A DNA stretch of 64,000 bases from Nocardia vinacea (GCF_035920345.1 NZ_CP109149.1:3534001-3598000); one strand, 5' to 3'; positions 38,686 to 47,563 are shown, counted from the stretch's first letter. Translations and numbers: made by a program. The notes: generated by a model from the letters alone, not told the origin.

Positions 38686-39737
38686 GCGCGCGCAGCGACG
38701 CCGACATCGCCGCGGTCCGGATGATGATGGAGCGGCTCGATCTCACCGTCGCCGAGCTCAGTGACGACACCGGTCGGGCCACAAGCGTGCCGACCTTCGG
38801 TGACTACATCCCAGTCGTCGCCGACAGCATGCCCGCGAGCCGGACTCGCGACCACTACCAGACATACTGGACCAAGATTCTTGCCCAGCCAGGGTGGGCC
38901 GAGCGGGCATTGAACGAGCCGACTCCCGTGGAGCTGCAGCGGTTGTGCGAGGTGATCAAGACCCAGCGACTGATCCGCCGCAACGGGCGAGACGGACGGG
39001 AAGTCGTCCGCCACGTCATCGACGCGTTGCGCCGGGTCTACAAGCACGCCGAAGACAACCGGATCATCGACCCACGCGACAACCCGGCCGCGAGGCTGAC
39101 CAAACCCCGGCGCACCCGATCCAATCGGCGTGCACTGCCCGAAGACATCCTCACCGAGATCAACCGCGTCGCCGCTACCACCGGCAACGACCCGCAGCTC
39201 GACACCCTGCTGCTGCGCCTGCACACCGAAACCGCCTGCCGCCGTGGCGGTGCACTGGCCTTGCGTCCTCGAGATCTCGATCCCGTGCAGTCGGTGATTC
39301 TCTTACGGGAGAAAGGCGGCACCGAACAATGGCAGCCGGTCTCCCCCACACTGATGCGCGCGCTGTGCCGCCACGCCGAACAACGCGGAGCCGCACCGAA
39401 CGAGCAACTGCTCCGTGCCCGCAACGGCAAGCCCATCACTCGCCGTCGCTACAACTACCTGTTCGAGCGTCTCGGCCGATATCTGCCCTGGGTCATCACC
39501 CACGGCATCTCCATCCACTGGCTGCGCCACACCACAACCACCTGGGTCGAGCGCCGCTACGGCGGCGCGATCGCACGCGAGTTCGCCCGCCATGGCCTCG
39601 GCAGCGCCGGACCCACCGGTGTCTACACCACGGCAACAATCAACGAAGTCGCATCCGCGCTCGCCCACCTCACCGGGGAACCCCACCCCCTCGCCACAAC
39701 GGACACGCCGGCAAAGAAGAACCATATGACGACATAA
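38682..39737 (+). CDS. Tyrosine recombinase/integrase
   Basis: 351 residues. The SAM-like core-binding domain spans ~35-130. The catalytic domain holds Arg187 (TACRRGG), Lys211, His279-x-x-Arg282 (HWLRHT), His304 (ARHGLGS) and the nucleophile Tyr315 (VYTTATINEVASAL). All catalytic positions are intact. It would integrate the element at a tRNA; tRNA-Leu 560 bases upstream is the obvious target. The gene is translationally coupled to the AbrB-like gene. Confidence 0.93.
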   Translation: MSARSDADIAAVRMMMERLDLTVAELSDDTGRATSVPTFGDYIPVVADSMPASRTRDHYQTYWTKILAQPGWAERALNEPTPVELQRLCEVIKTQRLIRRNGRDGREVVRHVIDALRRVYKHAEDNRIIDPRDNPAARLTKPRRTRSNRRALPEDILTEINRVAATTGNDPQLDTLLLRLHTETACRRGGALALRPRDLDPVQSVILLREKGGTEQWQPVSPTLMRALCRHAEQRGAAPNEQLLRARNGKPITRRRYNYLFERLGRYLPWVITHGISIHWLRHTTTTWVERRYGGAIAREFARHGLGSAGPTGVYTTATINEVASALAHLTGEPHPLATTDTPAKKNHMTT

Positions 39738-40238
39738 CCGACGCGGTCAGGCAGATGGTCTGCCCCGCGGCCGGCGATAGCCACTGGGACGAACTCTTCG
39801 ACATTGGTCCACAGCGAATGCCGCTCCTCGGGGCAACCCCAGGATATGTGCTGCCACGATCCGTGTTTCGAGCATCACCCCACCGCGCGCACCGCAGGCA
39901 GTTCACCGGCGCGACCTCACCCATGACAGACCCGTTTCGAGCGGCGCTTCCAGCCGCTCCCAACAGTCGCCCCAGGGCTTCATTTCACCGATCGTGCAGG
40001 ACAAGACACAAGCCATACGCGCGACAACATCAGGGTCTGGGACCGCGTGCAGCTGGATCGCCCGAATCCGCCTCAGCCCACAGCCCTCAGCTAGGAAGGG
40101 ACACCAATGCATCAGCACGCCAATACCTCTCGACAGCGGGTCGCTGAAGGTGTTGGATACCTCACAGAGCTTTCGTTGCAGGTATCAGCACCACAAACGC
40201 GCCGCTACAGCGCGACGGCTTGGGAGGGGGTCCCCCGC
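39738..40238. other. Gap with a possible degraded regulator
   Basis: No convincing complete gene. On the minus strand, 39903-40090 encodes a stretch (VPDPDVVARMACVLSCTIGE) reminiscent of the end of an Xre-type helix-turn-helix domain; it has no clear start and looks like a remnant. Confidence 0.3.
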
Positions 40239-40847
40239 ATGGACATCGACCTCACGTGTCCACACTGCCGCCAGCTCGACTCGGTTCAGAGTGTGCCCGC
40301 GTTGAATGCGGACGGTGTGTCGACCAGCTCCGGAACGGACGTCTATTCCGGCGTTGGTGTGGCTTCAACCGGCCTGGTCCCCGTCTTCGGTACTGCCACG
40401 GTTGAGCGCACTCACACCACAACACTGGCACGGAGTCTGGCCCGCGAGCCCGCACGTACTCCAGCCGGGCGCCTGACCTTCTTTGCGCTTGTGCTGCTGT
40501 TGCCAGCGATGTGCTGGATCGTTCCGGCAATCATCTCGGTCGCCGATCCGTATCCCGGCGTATCACCGTGGGTCGCGGCTCTTTCCACCGTGATCTTCTT
40601 CGTCGTCCTGACGACGCCTGGCGGCCTCCTGCTCAGCGTTGCTGTACGTCGTATTCGCCGCAACGGGAAGGTCGTACGAGGACGTCGGCGCGCTCACGCC
40701 GTATGGCAAGCCGGTTTCTACTGCCATCGGTGCGGTGTCGCGTTCTGGCCCTTGTCTCCAGCGCCGGGCATTCCGTCACGGCAAGCCTTCGCGCCGCAGC
40801 ACTTCCGGTGGTTCGTGTGGAACGCCGGTGGTTACGCGAGCGCCTGA
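40239..40847 (+). CDS. Membrane protein with N-terminal zinc ribbon
   Basis: 202 residues. N-terminal CPHCRQ half-knuckle, a Gly/Ser/Thr-rich linker with YSGVGVASTGLVPVFGTATV, two hydrophobic helices (LTFFALVLLLPAMCWIVPAI and VAALSTVIFFVVLTTPGGLL), then a second half-knuckle FYCHRCGVAFWP and an aromatic C-terminus. The two CxxC pairs could form one zinc ribbon on the same side of the membrane. ATG at 40239 follows a very purine-rich GGGAGGGGG; a frame from 40107 is also open. A decayed relative lies at 48.4-48.9 kb. Confidence 0.75.
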   Translation: MDIDLTCPHCRQLDSVQSVPALNADGVSTSSGTDVYSGVGVASTGLVPVFGTATVERTHTTTLARSLAREPARTPAGRLTFFALVLLLPAMCWIVPAIISVADPYPGVSPWVAALSTVIFFVVLTTPGGLLLSVAVRRIRRNGKVVRGRRRAHAVWQAGFYCHRCGVAFWPLSPAPGIPSRQAFAPQHFRWFVWNAGGYASA

Positions 40848-41315
40848 ATCCAACATCGAGTCGGAAGAGGTGGTCGGCGTGGCGGTCGGCTTCGGTGATG
40901 GGCTCGCCGACATTGTGCCGCCCATTGCGCGTGCGGCGGTGATCAGTTGCCGGGCTTGTTTGACGCTGATTTCGAGCAGATCAGCGACGTCTTCGTCGGT
41001 TTGATCTTGGTCACGGATCACTGCGGCGGCAACAGCTTGGTCGGTGCAGTGGCGGGCGATCTCCTCAGTGGCTCGTGATTCGACTGCGCTGATCTGCTGG
41101 CGCAGCGCCTGGATTTCTTGGTCACGCTTGGCTTCACACGTCGTGATCGCCTGCCAATCGATGAGGTACCGCTTCACCGCGTCGGTGATCGCTCGCTCCC
41201 GCTGACGTGCCTGTTCTCGGCGTTCACGAATACGCGCACGCGAGCGTTCCAGGCGCTCAAGGGTTTCCGGGGATCGAACTGTCCGCGGTGACCGCGGCGG
41301 ATGACGCGACGACAT
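40776..41315 (-). CDS. Coiled-coil protein with HTH-like segment
   Basis: 179 residues. Residues ~18-45 are Arg/Glu-rich helix (LERLERSRARIRERREQARQ) and ~60-95 a second coiled coil. Residues ~100-130 (DQTDEDVADLLEISVKQARQ) look like a short sigma-70 region 4 or recombinase-type helix-turn-helix. The last ~45 residues are Ser/Thr/Pro-rich and overlap the convergent membrane-protein gene by 72 bases. ATG at 41315 has a perfect AGGAGG six bases upstream. Function unknown. Confidence 0.65.
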   Translation of the reverse strand: MSSRHPPRSPRTVRSPETLERLERSRARIRERREQARQRERAITDAVKRYLIDWQAITTCEAKRDQEIQALRQQISAVESRATEEIARHCTDQAVAAAVIRDQDQTDEDVADLLEISVKQARQLITAARAMGGTMSASPSPKPTATPTTSSDSMLDSGARVTTGVPHEPPEVLRREGLP

Positions 41316-41559
41316 GGCCGACCTCCTAGTCGGGTCTGCCTGCTGATTCTCCCGCCATCGATCATACTCCCGCACTCGCGCGGCAAGTCTCGGTCGTATT
41401 CGAACGATGATCTGTCGAATTCGATTCCTGCGCCTCGCCCAAGCTGGCGACGAGTGCTCCAGCACTTGTGATCTGGTCGCCGCAGTCTTGCCGCTCAGCT
41501 AACCCGGTTTACGCCTGATCCAGATCGCGAGCAAATTCCGAGCCAGATCCAGGCGTTAT

Positions 41560-41889
41560 CTATCCGCTCAGGTTGGCGAGCAGAAAGTCACGGGCGACGC
41601 CGGAGGCTCGTTGAAACTCCTCGTACACCGCGAAGTGCGGGCCGGGGATCAGCGCCAGTTGTTTGGGTTCCAGTGCCTCGGCGTAGCTCTGCAACGCGAT
41701 ATCGGCGGATGTCAGAGTGTCCTGCTCGGCGATCACCATCAGCAACGGTGTCGGAGATACGCGCCGTAGGAACGCTTCCGGGGCGTAGGACTGGAATTTA
41801 TCGATGCTGGAGAGGGTGACCTCGTTGCGCCAGGTCGGGACTTGCGGCCCATTGGCCATCAACCAGTTGTAGACCTCGATGCCGGGCAT
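41560..41889 (-). pseudogene. C-terminal fragment of an alpha/beta hydrolase
   Basis: About 109 residues corresponding to the last third of a dienelactone-hydrolase or acetyl-esterase-like protein: SPTPLLMVIAEQDTLTSADIA supplies the acidic residue and GPHFAVYEEF the catalytic His. The nucleophile half is missing. Upstream sequence turns into unrelated frames, so this is a truncated remnant. Confidence 0.65.
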
Positions 41890-41959
41890 GGCGACGAGCC
41901 AAGTTGATACCGTCCTGGGGCCGCGCGTCCTTGGGAGGGCTCCGCCGGCGCGAATCCAC

Positions 41960-42130
41960 CCTGGAGACTAAGCATCCTGGCGTTGAGCAGGGCATGCGCT
42001 GCGGCAATCCCGTTGCCCGCGGCCGTCGCGGTCTGCGCTGCCTTCGCGTCGAAGCGTCGCGCGTCCAGTCGTCCGGCGTCGTAATGCACCCAACCTGTGG
42101 CGGCCATGATCTCACCCGCTCGCCTACCTC
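41960..42130 (-). pseudogene. Fragment of a TPR-containing Xre-type regulator
   Basis: A short minus-strand stretch encodes ATGWVHYDAGRLDARRF and GNGIAAAHALLNARMLSLQ. This resembles the TPR-like C-terminal part of the long Xre-family regulators common in actinobacteria. Both ends are lost. It lies beside the tRNA-Pro fragment in a zone of broken genes. Confidence 0.5.
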
Positions 42131-42187
42131 TAGGCAAGCTGGAGGGTTGAGAACGCCAGAACAGAGGCGGAAAAACCGCCTCTGACC

Positions 42188-42232
42188 TGGTCGGGCTGAC
42201 AGGATTTGAACCTGCGACCACCTGACCCCCAG
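42188..42232 (-). other. 3' half of a tRNA-Pro (GGG): attachment-site scar
   Basis: On the minus strand the sequence runs from the anticodon loop (C-T-GGG-G-G) through a T-arm (GCAGG-TTCAAAT-CCTGT), acceptor CAGCCCG, discriminator A and CCA. The sequence before the anticodon loop cannot pair with TCAGG, so the 5' half is absent. Tyrosine recombinases commonly use exactly this half of a tRNA as att core. It differs from the tRNA-Leu at the element's left edge. Confidence 0.8.
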
Positions 42233-42666
42233 GACTGGGAATCGGCTATTTGCGCACGTCTAGCACGTTCTGCCGGTTGTCCGAAAGTTCGTGTGTTCTG
42301 CGGATGTTCAGTGCCGCGCATGACGTGTGGTCCCCAAATGGTCCCCACACTGCCAGGCATGGGCGAGGCGCCTGGTCAGTCCGAATCCCGCGGTGGTCCC
42401 TATGTCGGGCAAGCAGCGAAGGTCCATGATTGTCGTCGTTGCTGTTGTCACGAGTGTTCACCCAGTCCGCAGGCCAACTTGGCCCCCAGCAATGGCGATC
42501 TGTCGTCCAGGCACGTCGCGCACGTTGTGCGCGTCCGCCCCCCTCGCATGTAGGACGTTTGGCCCTACCAGTCCCCACCACTAGGCCCAAGCTGCCGTCC
42601 TAGGCGTGCGAGATGTAGCGAGTCCCTGTGGTGATGATGTGGACGCAAAGCTTTGTGGAATCGAGT

Positions 42667-42696
42667 GACGCACACTAAGTTTTCCGAGTGTGCGTC
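42667..42696 (+). repeat. Perfect inverted repeat covering the reverse-transcriptase start codon
   Basis: GACGCACACT (42667-42676) and AGTGTGCGTC (42687-42696) are exact reverse complements around a 10-base loop. The proposed GTG start (42690-42692) lies inside the 3' arm. It could be a protein-binding site, an RNA hairpin that hides the start, or part of a structured leader. The rest of 42,233-42,666 has no gene I can support. Confidence 0.75.
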
Positions 42697-44249
42697 CAAT
42701 CACAACTGAGGTGCTCGAGAAGCTGAAGATCGCGGATTCGCTTGTGCGCGTCGCGCGCACACAACGCAACCTTGTCCCCTCAGAACCCGGCTGGGAACAG
42801 CTGACAGTCAATAATGCCACGATTACACGTGTCGAACGGTACATCAAATCCCTTTGTCGCGGAGGCATGGAACTAGCAACAGAGCGTGAGCTAACGGCAC
42901 GGAAACCCGGTCATGGAGTGCGGCCAGTCGCCTTCTGGGGCATCAAGGAACAGGTACTATACGATGCGCTAACAGCTGCCGCATTGCAGACTCTTCCTGT
43001 TGTAGACCGAAGCGTAGCGAAATATATCGAATTCATTGAATCGCCAGTTTCCTACGCTCGAGAAATTCAGCCCGACAAGAAGACCACCAATGCCAACAAG
43101 GTGCTGTTCTTTGTATTCGACTCCGAGGTAAAGTATGTTGTCAAGTCCGATCTGACGTCTTTCTATCAGTTCATCGACCACTCAATCCTTGCTGATGAAC
43201 TCATATCTCAGGGTGCCGATTTCGATATAGTTTCCCACCTTATCGATTTGATTTCCGAGGTCACTGGGCGCCCATTGGGACTACCCCAGCTGTACCATGC
43301 ATCGGACCGACTTTCGGAGGTTTACATCGACCAAGTTGAGCGAGCCCTTCTCCGGAAAGGCTTCGCCGTATGGCGCTTCAACGATGACTTCAGAATCGCA
43401 TGTAAGAACTTTTCCGAAGCGATTGCGGCAATCGAGGCACTCGACAGCGCGGCCAGATCGGTGGGGCTTGCAATAAACGAGTTGAAAACCTTCACATATC
43501 AATTCTCGACATATTTCTTGAGTACGTACGATATCGACAAGTTGCCCGAAGGTGGGATAATTTCACTGGATGATGTTGAGGCTGCTGCTGGTGACTACAC
43601 CGACGATTTCAGCGAAGCTCCAGATTCTGCTCTTGCTTTCATTCAATCGACCAACCTTACCGGAGAAAACGACGGCCTAGATCTGAAAAACGCGGATCGC
43701 GACGACGTTCGCCGAATCCGGCGTGCTTTAGATTCATTGGCGCAGGACCAGAACGCAGAAGCCTTCGACTCCATTGAGCTTCTGATCAGTTTCGTTCCCT
43801 CACTAACCCCAGATCTAATCAAATACATGATGGCCGCCGGCTCTGGGGATCATCGAATACGAGCGGGTGAGATTCTTGATTCCATAATCGAATCAGTCTC
43901 GCTGAATAGTTGGCAACAGGTGTGGCTGATCGAGGCACTCCGAGCTCTTGACCTTCTATCCGATGCAGACCCAAGCTCTATAGCGAGTCGATTAACATGG
44001 GTTCAGAAGTGCTTTGCTACTGGTAAAGAGCCATTGAGAGGGGCCGCATTCTGGGCACTGGCGGCCTCTTCAAACCTGGAAGTAGTAGAAACTGTGGCAG
44101 AAGCCATGGACGCCCCTGAAGCGGTGAAGTCTCTATACCTGGCCGGTGTAAGAGACCGTTTGCCAATCAACCCAACGATGCAAGAAGGGAATGCAGTTTC
44201 AGGGCTGCGCGAAACCGATGACATAACCCGGGCTCTTCTGGCTTCATGA
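42690..44249 (+). CDS. Defence-type reverse transcriptase
   Basis: 519 residues. Reverse-transcriptase palm motifs: motif A KSDLTSFYQFIDH (Asp154), a motif B-like segment GLPQLYHASDRLSEVYID (197-214) and motif C WRFNDDF with Asp232-Asp233. Residues ~300-519 are helical and lack group II intron maturase or HNH domains. This layout, with a degenerate motif B and a helical C-terminus, resembles Abi-type and 'unknown group' defence reverse transcriptases rather than intron or retron enzymes. GTG at 42690 is the first possible start (stop at 42666). DNA here is visibly AT-richer than its neighbours, suggesting transfer. The stop overlaps the HEPN-like gene (ATGA). Confidence 0.85.
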   Translation: MRPITTEVLEKLKIADSLVRVARTQRNLVPSEPGWEQLTVNNATITRVERYIKSLCRGGMELATERELTARKPGHGVRPVAFWGIKEQVLYDALTAAALQTLPVVDRSVAKYIEFIESPVSYAREIQPDKKTTNANKVLFFVFDSEVKYVVKSDLTSFYQFIDHSILADELISQGADFDIVSHLIDLISEVTGRPLGLPQLYHASDRLSEVYIDQVERALLRKGFAVWRFNDDFRIACKNFSEAIAAIEALDSAARSVGLAINELKTFTYQFSTYFLSTYDIDKLPEGGIISLDDVEAAAGDYTDDFSEAPDSALAFIQSTNLTGENDGLDLKNADRDDVRRIRRALDSLAQDQNAEAFDSIELLISFVPSLTPDLIKYMMAAGSGDHRIRAGEILDSIIESVSLNSWQQVWLIEALRALDLLSDADPSSIASRLTWVQKCFATGKEPLRGAAFWALAASSNLEVVETVAEAMDAPEAVKSLYLAGVRDRLPINPTMQEGNAVSGLRETDDITRALLAS

Positions 44250-44845
44250 CATCACTGCGGAAAGTTCCTTGGGATGTTACCGAGGAAGCGTTGAGACTCC
44301 TGAACCTTACGGTCGCTGACTTTGCGTCTCTTCCGCCTGTCAAGGGTGGCCGATGGTCCGGCGCATCAGGTGCGGCAAAGTGGGCGAGATTCGATCCACG
44401 TCAGATTCGTTTTCAGAGTCAGTATCTGCGAATGGTCAGTATCGTCGAAGCTTACGTCGATACAGTGTCTGAGGCTTTGTTCGATCGTCGGGTCGAATCT
44501 CTTGATTCATTCTTCAAAAACTTGGCTGTGGCCATTCAAGATATATCGTCAGCCAGCTGGAATGAGCGCAAAAATTGCTTCAAGGCCCATCACGGATTCA
44601 GCCTACAGAGTTGCTCTGGATGGAGCGAGTTCGATCGAGCAATCGACGTTCGAAACTCTATTGCGCACGGCCTTGGTGTAGTAACAAAGAAGCAATTGGA
44701 CTCGAATAAGGATAAGAAGATACGCTTGGCAAAGGTTAAGATTACAGACGGGAGAATTGAAGTGACCAAAGATTCGTTACGGGTCTGCTCAACTGCCTGC
44801 GCAATGCTAATAAAATCAATTGACGACAATCTGCCACACCCATGA
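44246..44845 (+). CDS. HEPN-like protein coupled to the reverse transcriptase
   Basis: 199 residues, mostly helical. The segment FDRAIDVRNSIAHGLGVV contains R136-N-x3-H141, the Rx4-6H motif of HEPN domains, which are often RNases or nucleotidyl-modified toxins in defence systems. No second domain is evident. The ATG overlaps the reverse-transcriptase stop, so the two are made together. AT-rich codon use matches the reverse transcriptase. AbiA-type systems fuse a reverse transcriptase with a HEPN domain; here they would be separate chains. The HEPN call rests on one motif and context. Confidence 0.7.
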   Translation: MTSLRKVPWDVTEEALRLLNLTVADFASLPPVKGGRWSGASGAAKWARFDPRQIRFQSQYLRMVSIVEAYVDTVSEALFDRRVESLDSFFKNLAVAIQDISSASWNERKNCFKAHHGFSLQSCSGWSEFDRAIDVRNSIAHGLGVVTKKQLDSNKDKKIRLAKVKITDGRIEVTKDSLRVCSTACAMLIKSIDDNLPHP

Positions 44846-45527
44846 TCAGAAAGAATTAGGTAAGCAACCACAGCCTAGCCCCATGTTTCAAACTGCGCGG
44901 CTTCGTGACTAATCGATGCGACTTGAGCGCTCCGCGCGTGCAGACTCCGAGCATCACATGAATCCGAGCGGACGGACGCCCGCAGATGGACCTCCGTGTG
45001 CAGGTCGGAGGCTTACAACGACGTACACCTCGAAGTAGAGCTCGGACTACCACCTGAGTGTTTGCAGACGTTGGTGGGATTAGTGAAGCGACCTGACCTG
45101 CTGTTTCGATGTTGGTGGGGTTGGATGATCGCTGGCTCTGATCGAAAGTGCTGCGTACCCTCTGCGTACCTGCACAGGGAATGACGCTCGGCCCCACTCT
45201 CCTGCAGCTGGCCTAGCGAGGGCAGCCAGTGTTCGTTTCGCCCGATCCAGCGCATCACCAAAAACGGATGGCTGCGACTCAGCGAATTTCGCAAGGATCT
45301 TCACTGCTTCGGTCGCGGCCTGCAGTGCCACAAGCCCACCCATTTATCAGATTTGGTTGTCCTGGGAACAGTAGCCTCCCGGCGCCCGCTCGGAGCACCG
45401 GTTTCTTGTACATGCCGCCGCGGTCTGTCCGGTCGCAGCCAGCTCAAGCATGAGTTGCGTGCGGATGGCGTGACCAGTGTCGCGAACATCGTCACGGCGT
45501 TCCGGTCAGTGCGGAACGATCGTCTTC
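44846..45527. other. Gap; one doubtful small ORF
   Basis: No gene I can firmly support. Minus strand 45080-45343 could encode 87 residues beginning with a plausible helix (ATEAVKILAKFAESQPSVFG), but it lacks a ribosome site and its second half looks random. Composition returns from AT-rich to GC-rich across this gap. Confidence 0.3.
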
Positions 45528-47558
45528 GTGAGTGGACAAGTGGAGGCGGACGAGGTTGCGTCGTGGGTGGAACGACTTACCGCGGCAGCTGAGCGGGGTG
45601 AAGTACTCGATCTTGCAGAAGAGTTTGCCTCTGATTCGGCCGGTGGCGCCTACTGGGTGCCCGAGCGGCGGATTCCGGCTGCCGCGCTGCGCACAGTCCT
45701 GATCAACCGGAACCTTGCTGTCGATCCTCATGGAATCCGAATCCATGGCGCTCTGATCACCGGGGCGGTCGATCTGGAAAACGTCAAGTTCGAGCACCCT
45801 GTACACCTCACGACATGCCTCATCGAGGATCACGTCGATCTTGCCGGTGCGACGTTAAAGGAACTATCCCTCAGCGGTTCTCACATCAGGTCGCTTGGTC
45901 TAGCTCATGCGACGATCACCGGCAACCTGTTCGCCGACAGGCTCACCGCCACTGGGGAGATCAACGCCATTGGCGCAACCATCGGCGGGCAGCTCTCGCT
46001 AAGGGGTGCCGGTCTCTCTAACCCTGATGGCATCACGCTGAACCTCGCTGGTGCGACAATCACCGGCGGTCTTTTCATCCGAGACAGGTTTACCGCTGCC
46101 GGGCAGATCCGCGCCATCGGCGCAACCATCGGCGGGCAACTCTCGCTGAAGGGCGCCAGTCTCGTCAATCTCAATGGCATCGCACTGAACCTCGACGGCG
46201 TCACGGTCACCGGCAACCTGTTCGCCGACGACGGGTTCACCGCGACAGGGGAAGTCCGCGCAATCGGCGCGAACATAGGGGAGCTCTCGTTGAAGGGTGC
46301 CAGTCTCGTCAATTCCGACGGTGTCGCACTGAACCTCGATCGGGCGACGGTCACCGGCAACCTGTTCGCCGACGACGGGTTCACCGCGACAGGGGAAGTC
46401 CGCGCAATTGGCGCAACCATCGGCGGGCAGCTTTTGCTGAAAGGCGCCAGTCTTGCCAATCCCGGCAGCTACGCCTTGTCCCTCGACGGCGCGGCGATCG
46501 CCGACAGCCTGGTTGCCCGCGACGGGTTCACCGCGACAGGGGAAGTCCGCGCAATCGGCGCGAAGGTGGGGGGACAGCTTTCACTGACTGGCGCCAGTCT
46601 CGCCAACCCCGCAGGCGTTGCACTCAACCTCGATAGTGCAACGATCGCTGGAGACTTGTTCGCTGACAAGCTCACCGCGACAGGGGAAGTCCGCGCAATT
46701 GGCGCAAATGTCGGCGGACAGCTCGCACTGAACGATGCCAGCCTTGCAAACCCTGACGGCAAGGCCATTAACCTTGAGTCTTGTGTCATTACAAGACTTA
46801 GGTTGATACCAGCTTGCGTTGACGGGACGGTCGACCTGACCCGGGCCACGATCACTGATCTGCGGACATCATCGAAGTCTTTGCCACTTGGGCGACTGAT
46901 CGCGACCGGTTGGCAGATCACCGACGTACACGGATTGATCCGCACCGACCGAGGTGCCGTGACAGCATGGCTGAAGTCGACCCCTGCTGGACACGAGTTC
47001 ACCGCCCAACCCTGGCACGCACTGGCTGCGGTCTATGACCGCAACGGACATCCGGCCGATGCGCGCCGCCTCCAATTCACCGCCGCAAACCAAACCACCG
47101 CACACGCCCCCTGGTCGACGAAACTGCTGCGCTGGATGTACCTGGCGCTGGCCGGGCACGGCTACTACCCACTGTTGGCTGCCCTGTGGCTCGCGGGAGC
47201 CCTGCTGCTCGGGACGTTCATCGCCGACCACAACACGGAACATTTCGTCCCCACCGACCGGACCGCCGCAAACAAGGCCGCAGCCGTTCAAGCCACCGAA
47301 ACCTCCACGCCCCAACTTCAATCGATCACCGCAGCCGAGTCCTGCGCCCGATACCCCGACTATCCGTGTTTCAACGCCTTCAGCTACGCCCTCGCAGGCG
47401 TCGTCCCCGCCGCGACCGGAGCAACCAAAGCTGACTGGACCATCAGCTCCACCGCGCCCACCGCCCTTACTCTCAGCATTCCGGCCCTACGCATCCTGGG
47501 CTGGATCTTCACCGCCGTTCTCCTTGCCGGCGTCACCGGACTACTCCGCAAAGGCTAG
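45528..47558 (+). CDS. Repeat-built beta-helix membrane protein
   Basis: 676 residues. Residues ~1-120 are a non-repetitive lead. Residues ~139-430 hold six near-identical 48-49-residue repeats (ATGEVRAIGATIGGQLSL, GASLxNPDGxALNLD, ATITGNLFAD) that read like stacked beta-strands of a pentapeptide-like or polymer-type beta-helix. After ~500 come a helix and two membrane segments (YLALAGHGYYPLLAALWLAG; LRILGWIFTAVLLAGVTGLL). Between them is an extracytoplasmic stretch with two Cys (SCARYPDYPC). GTG at 45528 is a likely start with a weak site. Similar membrane proteins occur in actinobacterial mobile DNA; function unknown. Confidence 0.75.
   Translation: MSGQVEADEVASWVERLTAAAERGEVLDLAEEFASDSAGGAYWVPERRIPAAALRTVLINRNLAVDPHGIRIHGALITGAVDLENVKFEHPVHLTTCLIEDHVDLAGATLKELSLSGSHIRSLGLAHATITGNLFADRLTATGEINAIGATIGGQLSLRGAGLSNPDGITLNLAGATITGGLFIRDRFTAAGQIRAIGATIGGQLSLKGASLVNLNGIALNLDGVTVTGNLFADDGFTATGEVRAIGANIGELSLKGASLVNSDGVALNLDRATVTGNLFADDGFTATGEVRAIGATIGGQLLLKGASLANPGSYALSLDGAAIADSLVARDGFTATGEVRAIGAKVGGQLSLTGASLANPAGVALNLDSATIAGDLFADKLTATGEVRAIGANVGGQLALNDASLANPDGKAINLESCVITRLRLIPACVDGTVDLTRATITDLRTSSKSLPLGRLIATGWQITDVHGLIRTDRGAVTAWLKSTPAGHEFTAQPWHALAAVYDRNGHPADARRLQFTAANQTTAHAPWSTKLLRWMYLALAGHGYYPLLAALWLAGALLLGTFIADHNTEHFVPTDRTAANKAAAVQATETSTPQLQSITAAESCARYPDYPCFNAFSYALAGVVPAATGATKADWTISSTAPTALTLSIPALRILGWIFTAVLLAGVTGLLRKG
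45942..46817 (+). repeat. Six tandem coding repeats of 144-147 bp
   Basis: Units begin at 45942, 46089, 46236, 46380, 46527 and 46671. The last four share the exact segment CACCGCGACAGGGGAAGTCC. Near-identity at DNA level indicates recent duplication or gene conversion inside the gene; two units are one codon shorter. Confidence 0.9.
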
Positions 47559-47563
47559 TTGTG

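Noticed and set aside
41859..42221. A minus-strand reading frame beginning MVAGSNPVSPTRSEA
   Set aside because: The first residues are the translated tRNA-Pro fragment, a common artefact; only the downstream regulator remnant is meaningful.
42233..42689. Retron-type noncoding RNA upstream of the reverse transcriptase
   Set aside because: I could not see the paired a1/a2 repeats or a branching-G stem expected of a retron; only the start-codon palindrome is clear.
45942..46817. The regular repeats as a CRISPR-like array
   Set aside because: The units are 144-147 bp, in frame and protein-coding, with no short spacer/repeat alternation.
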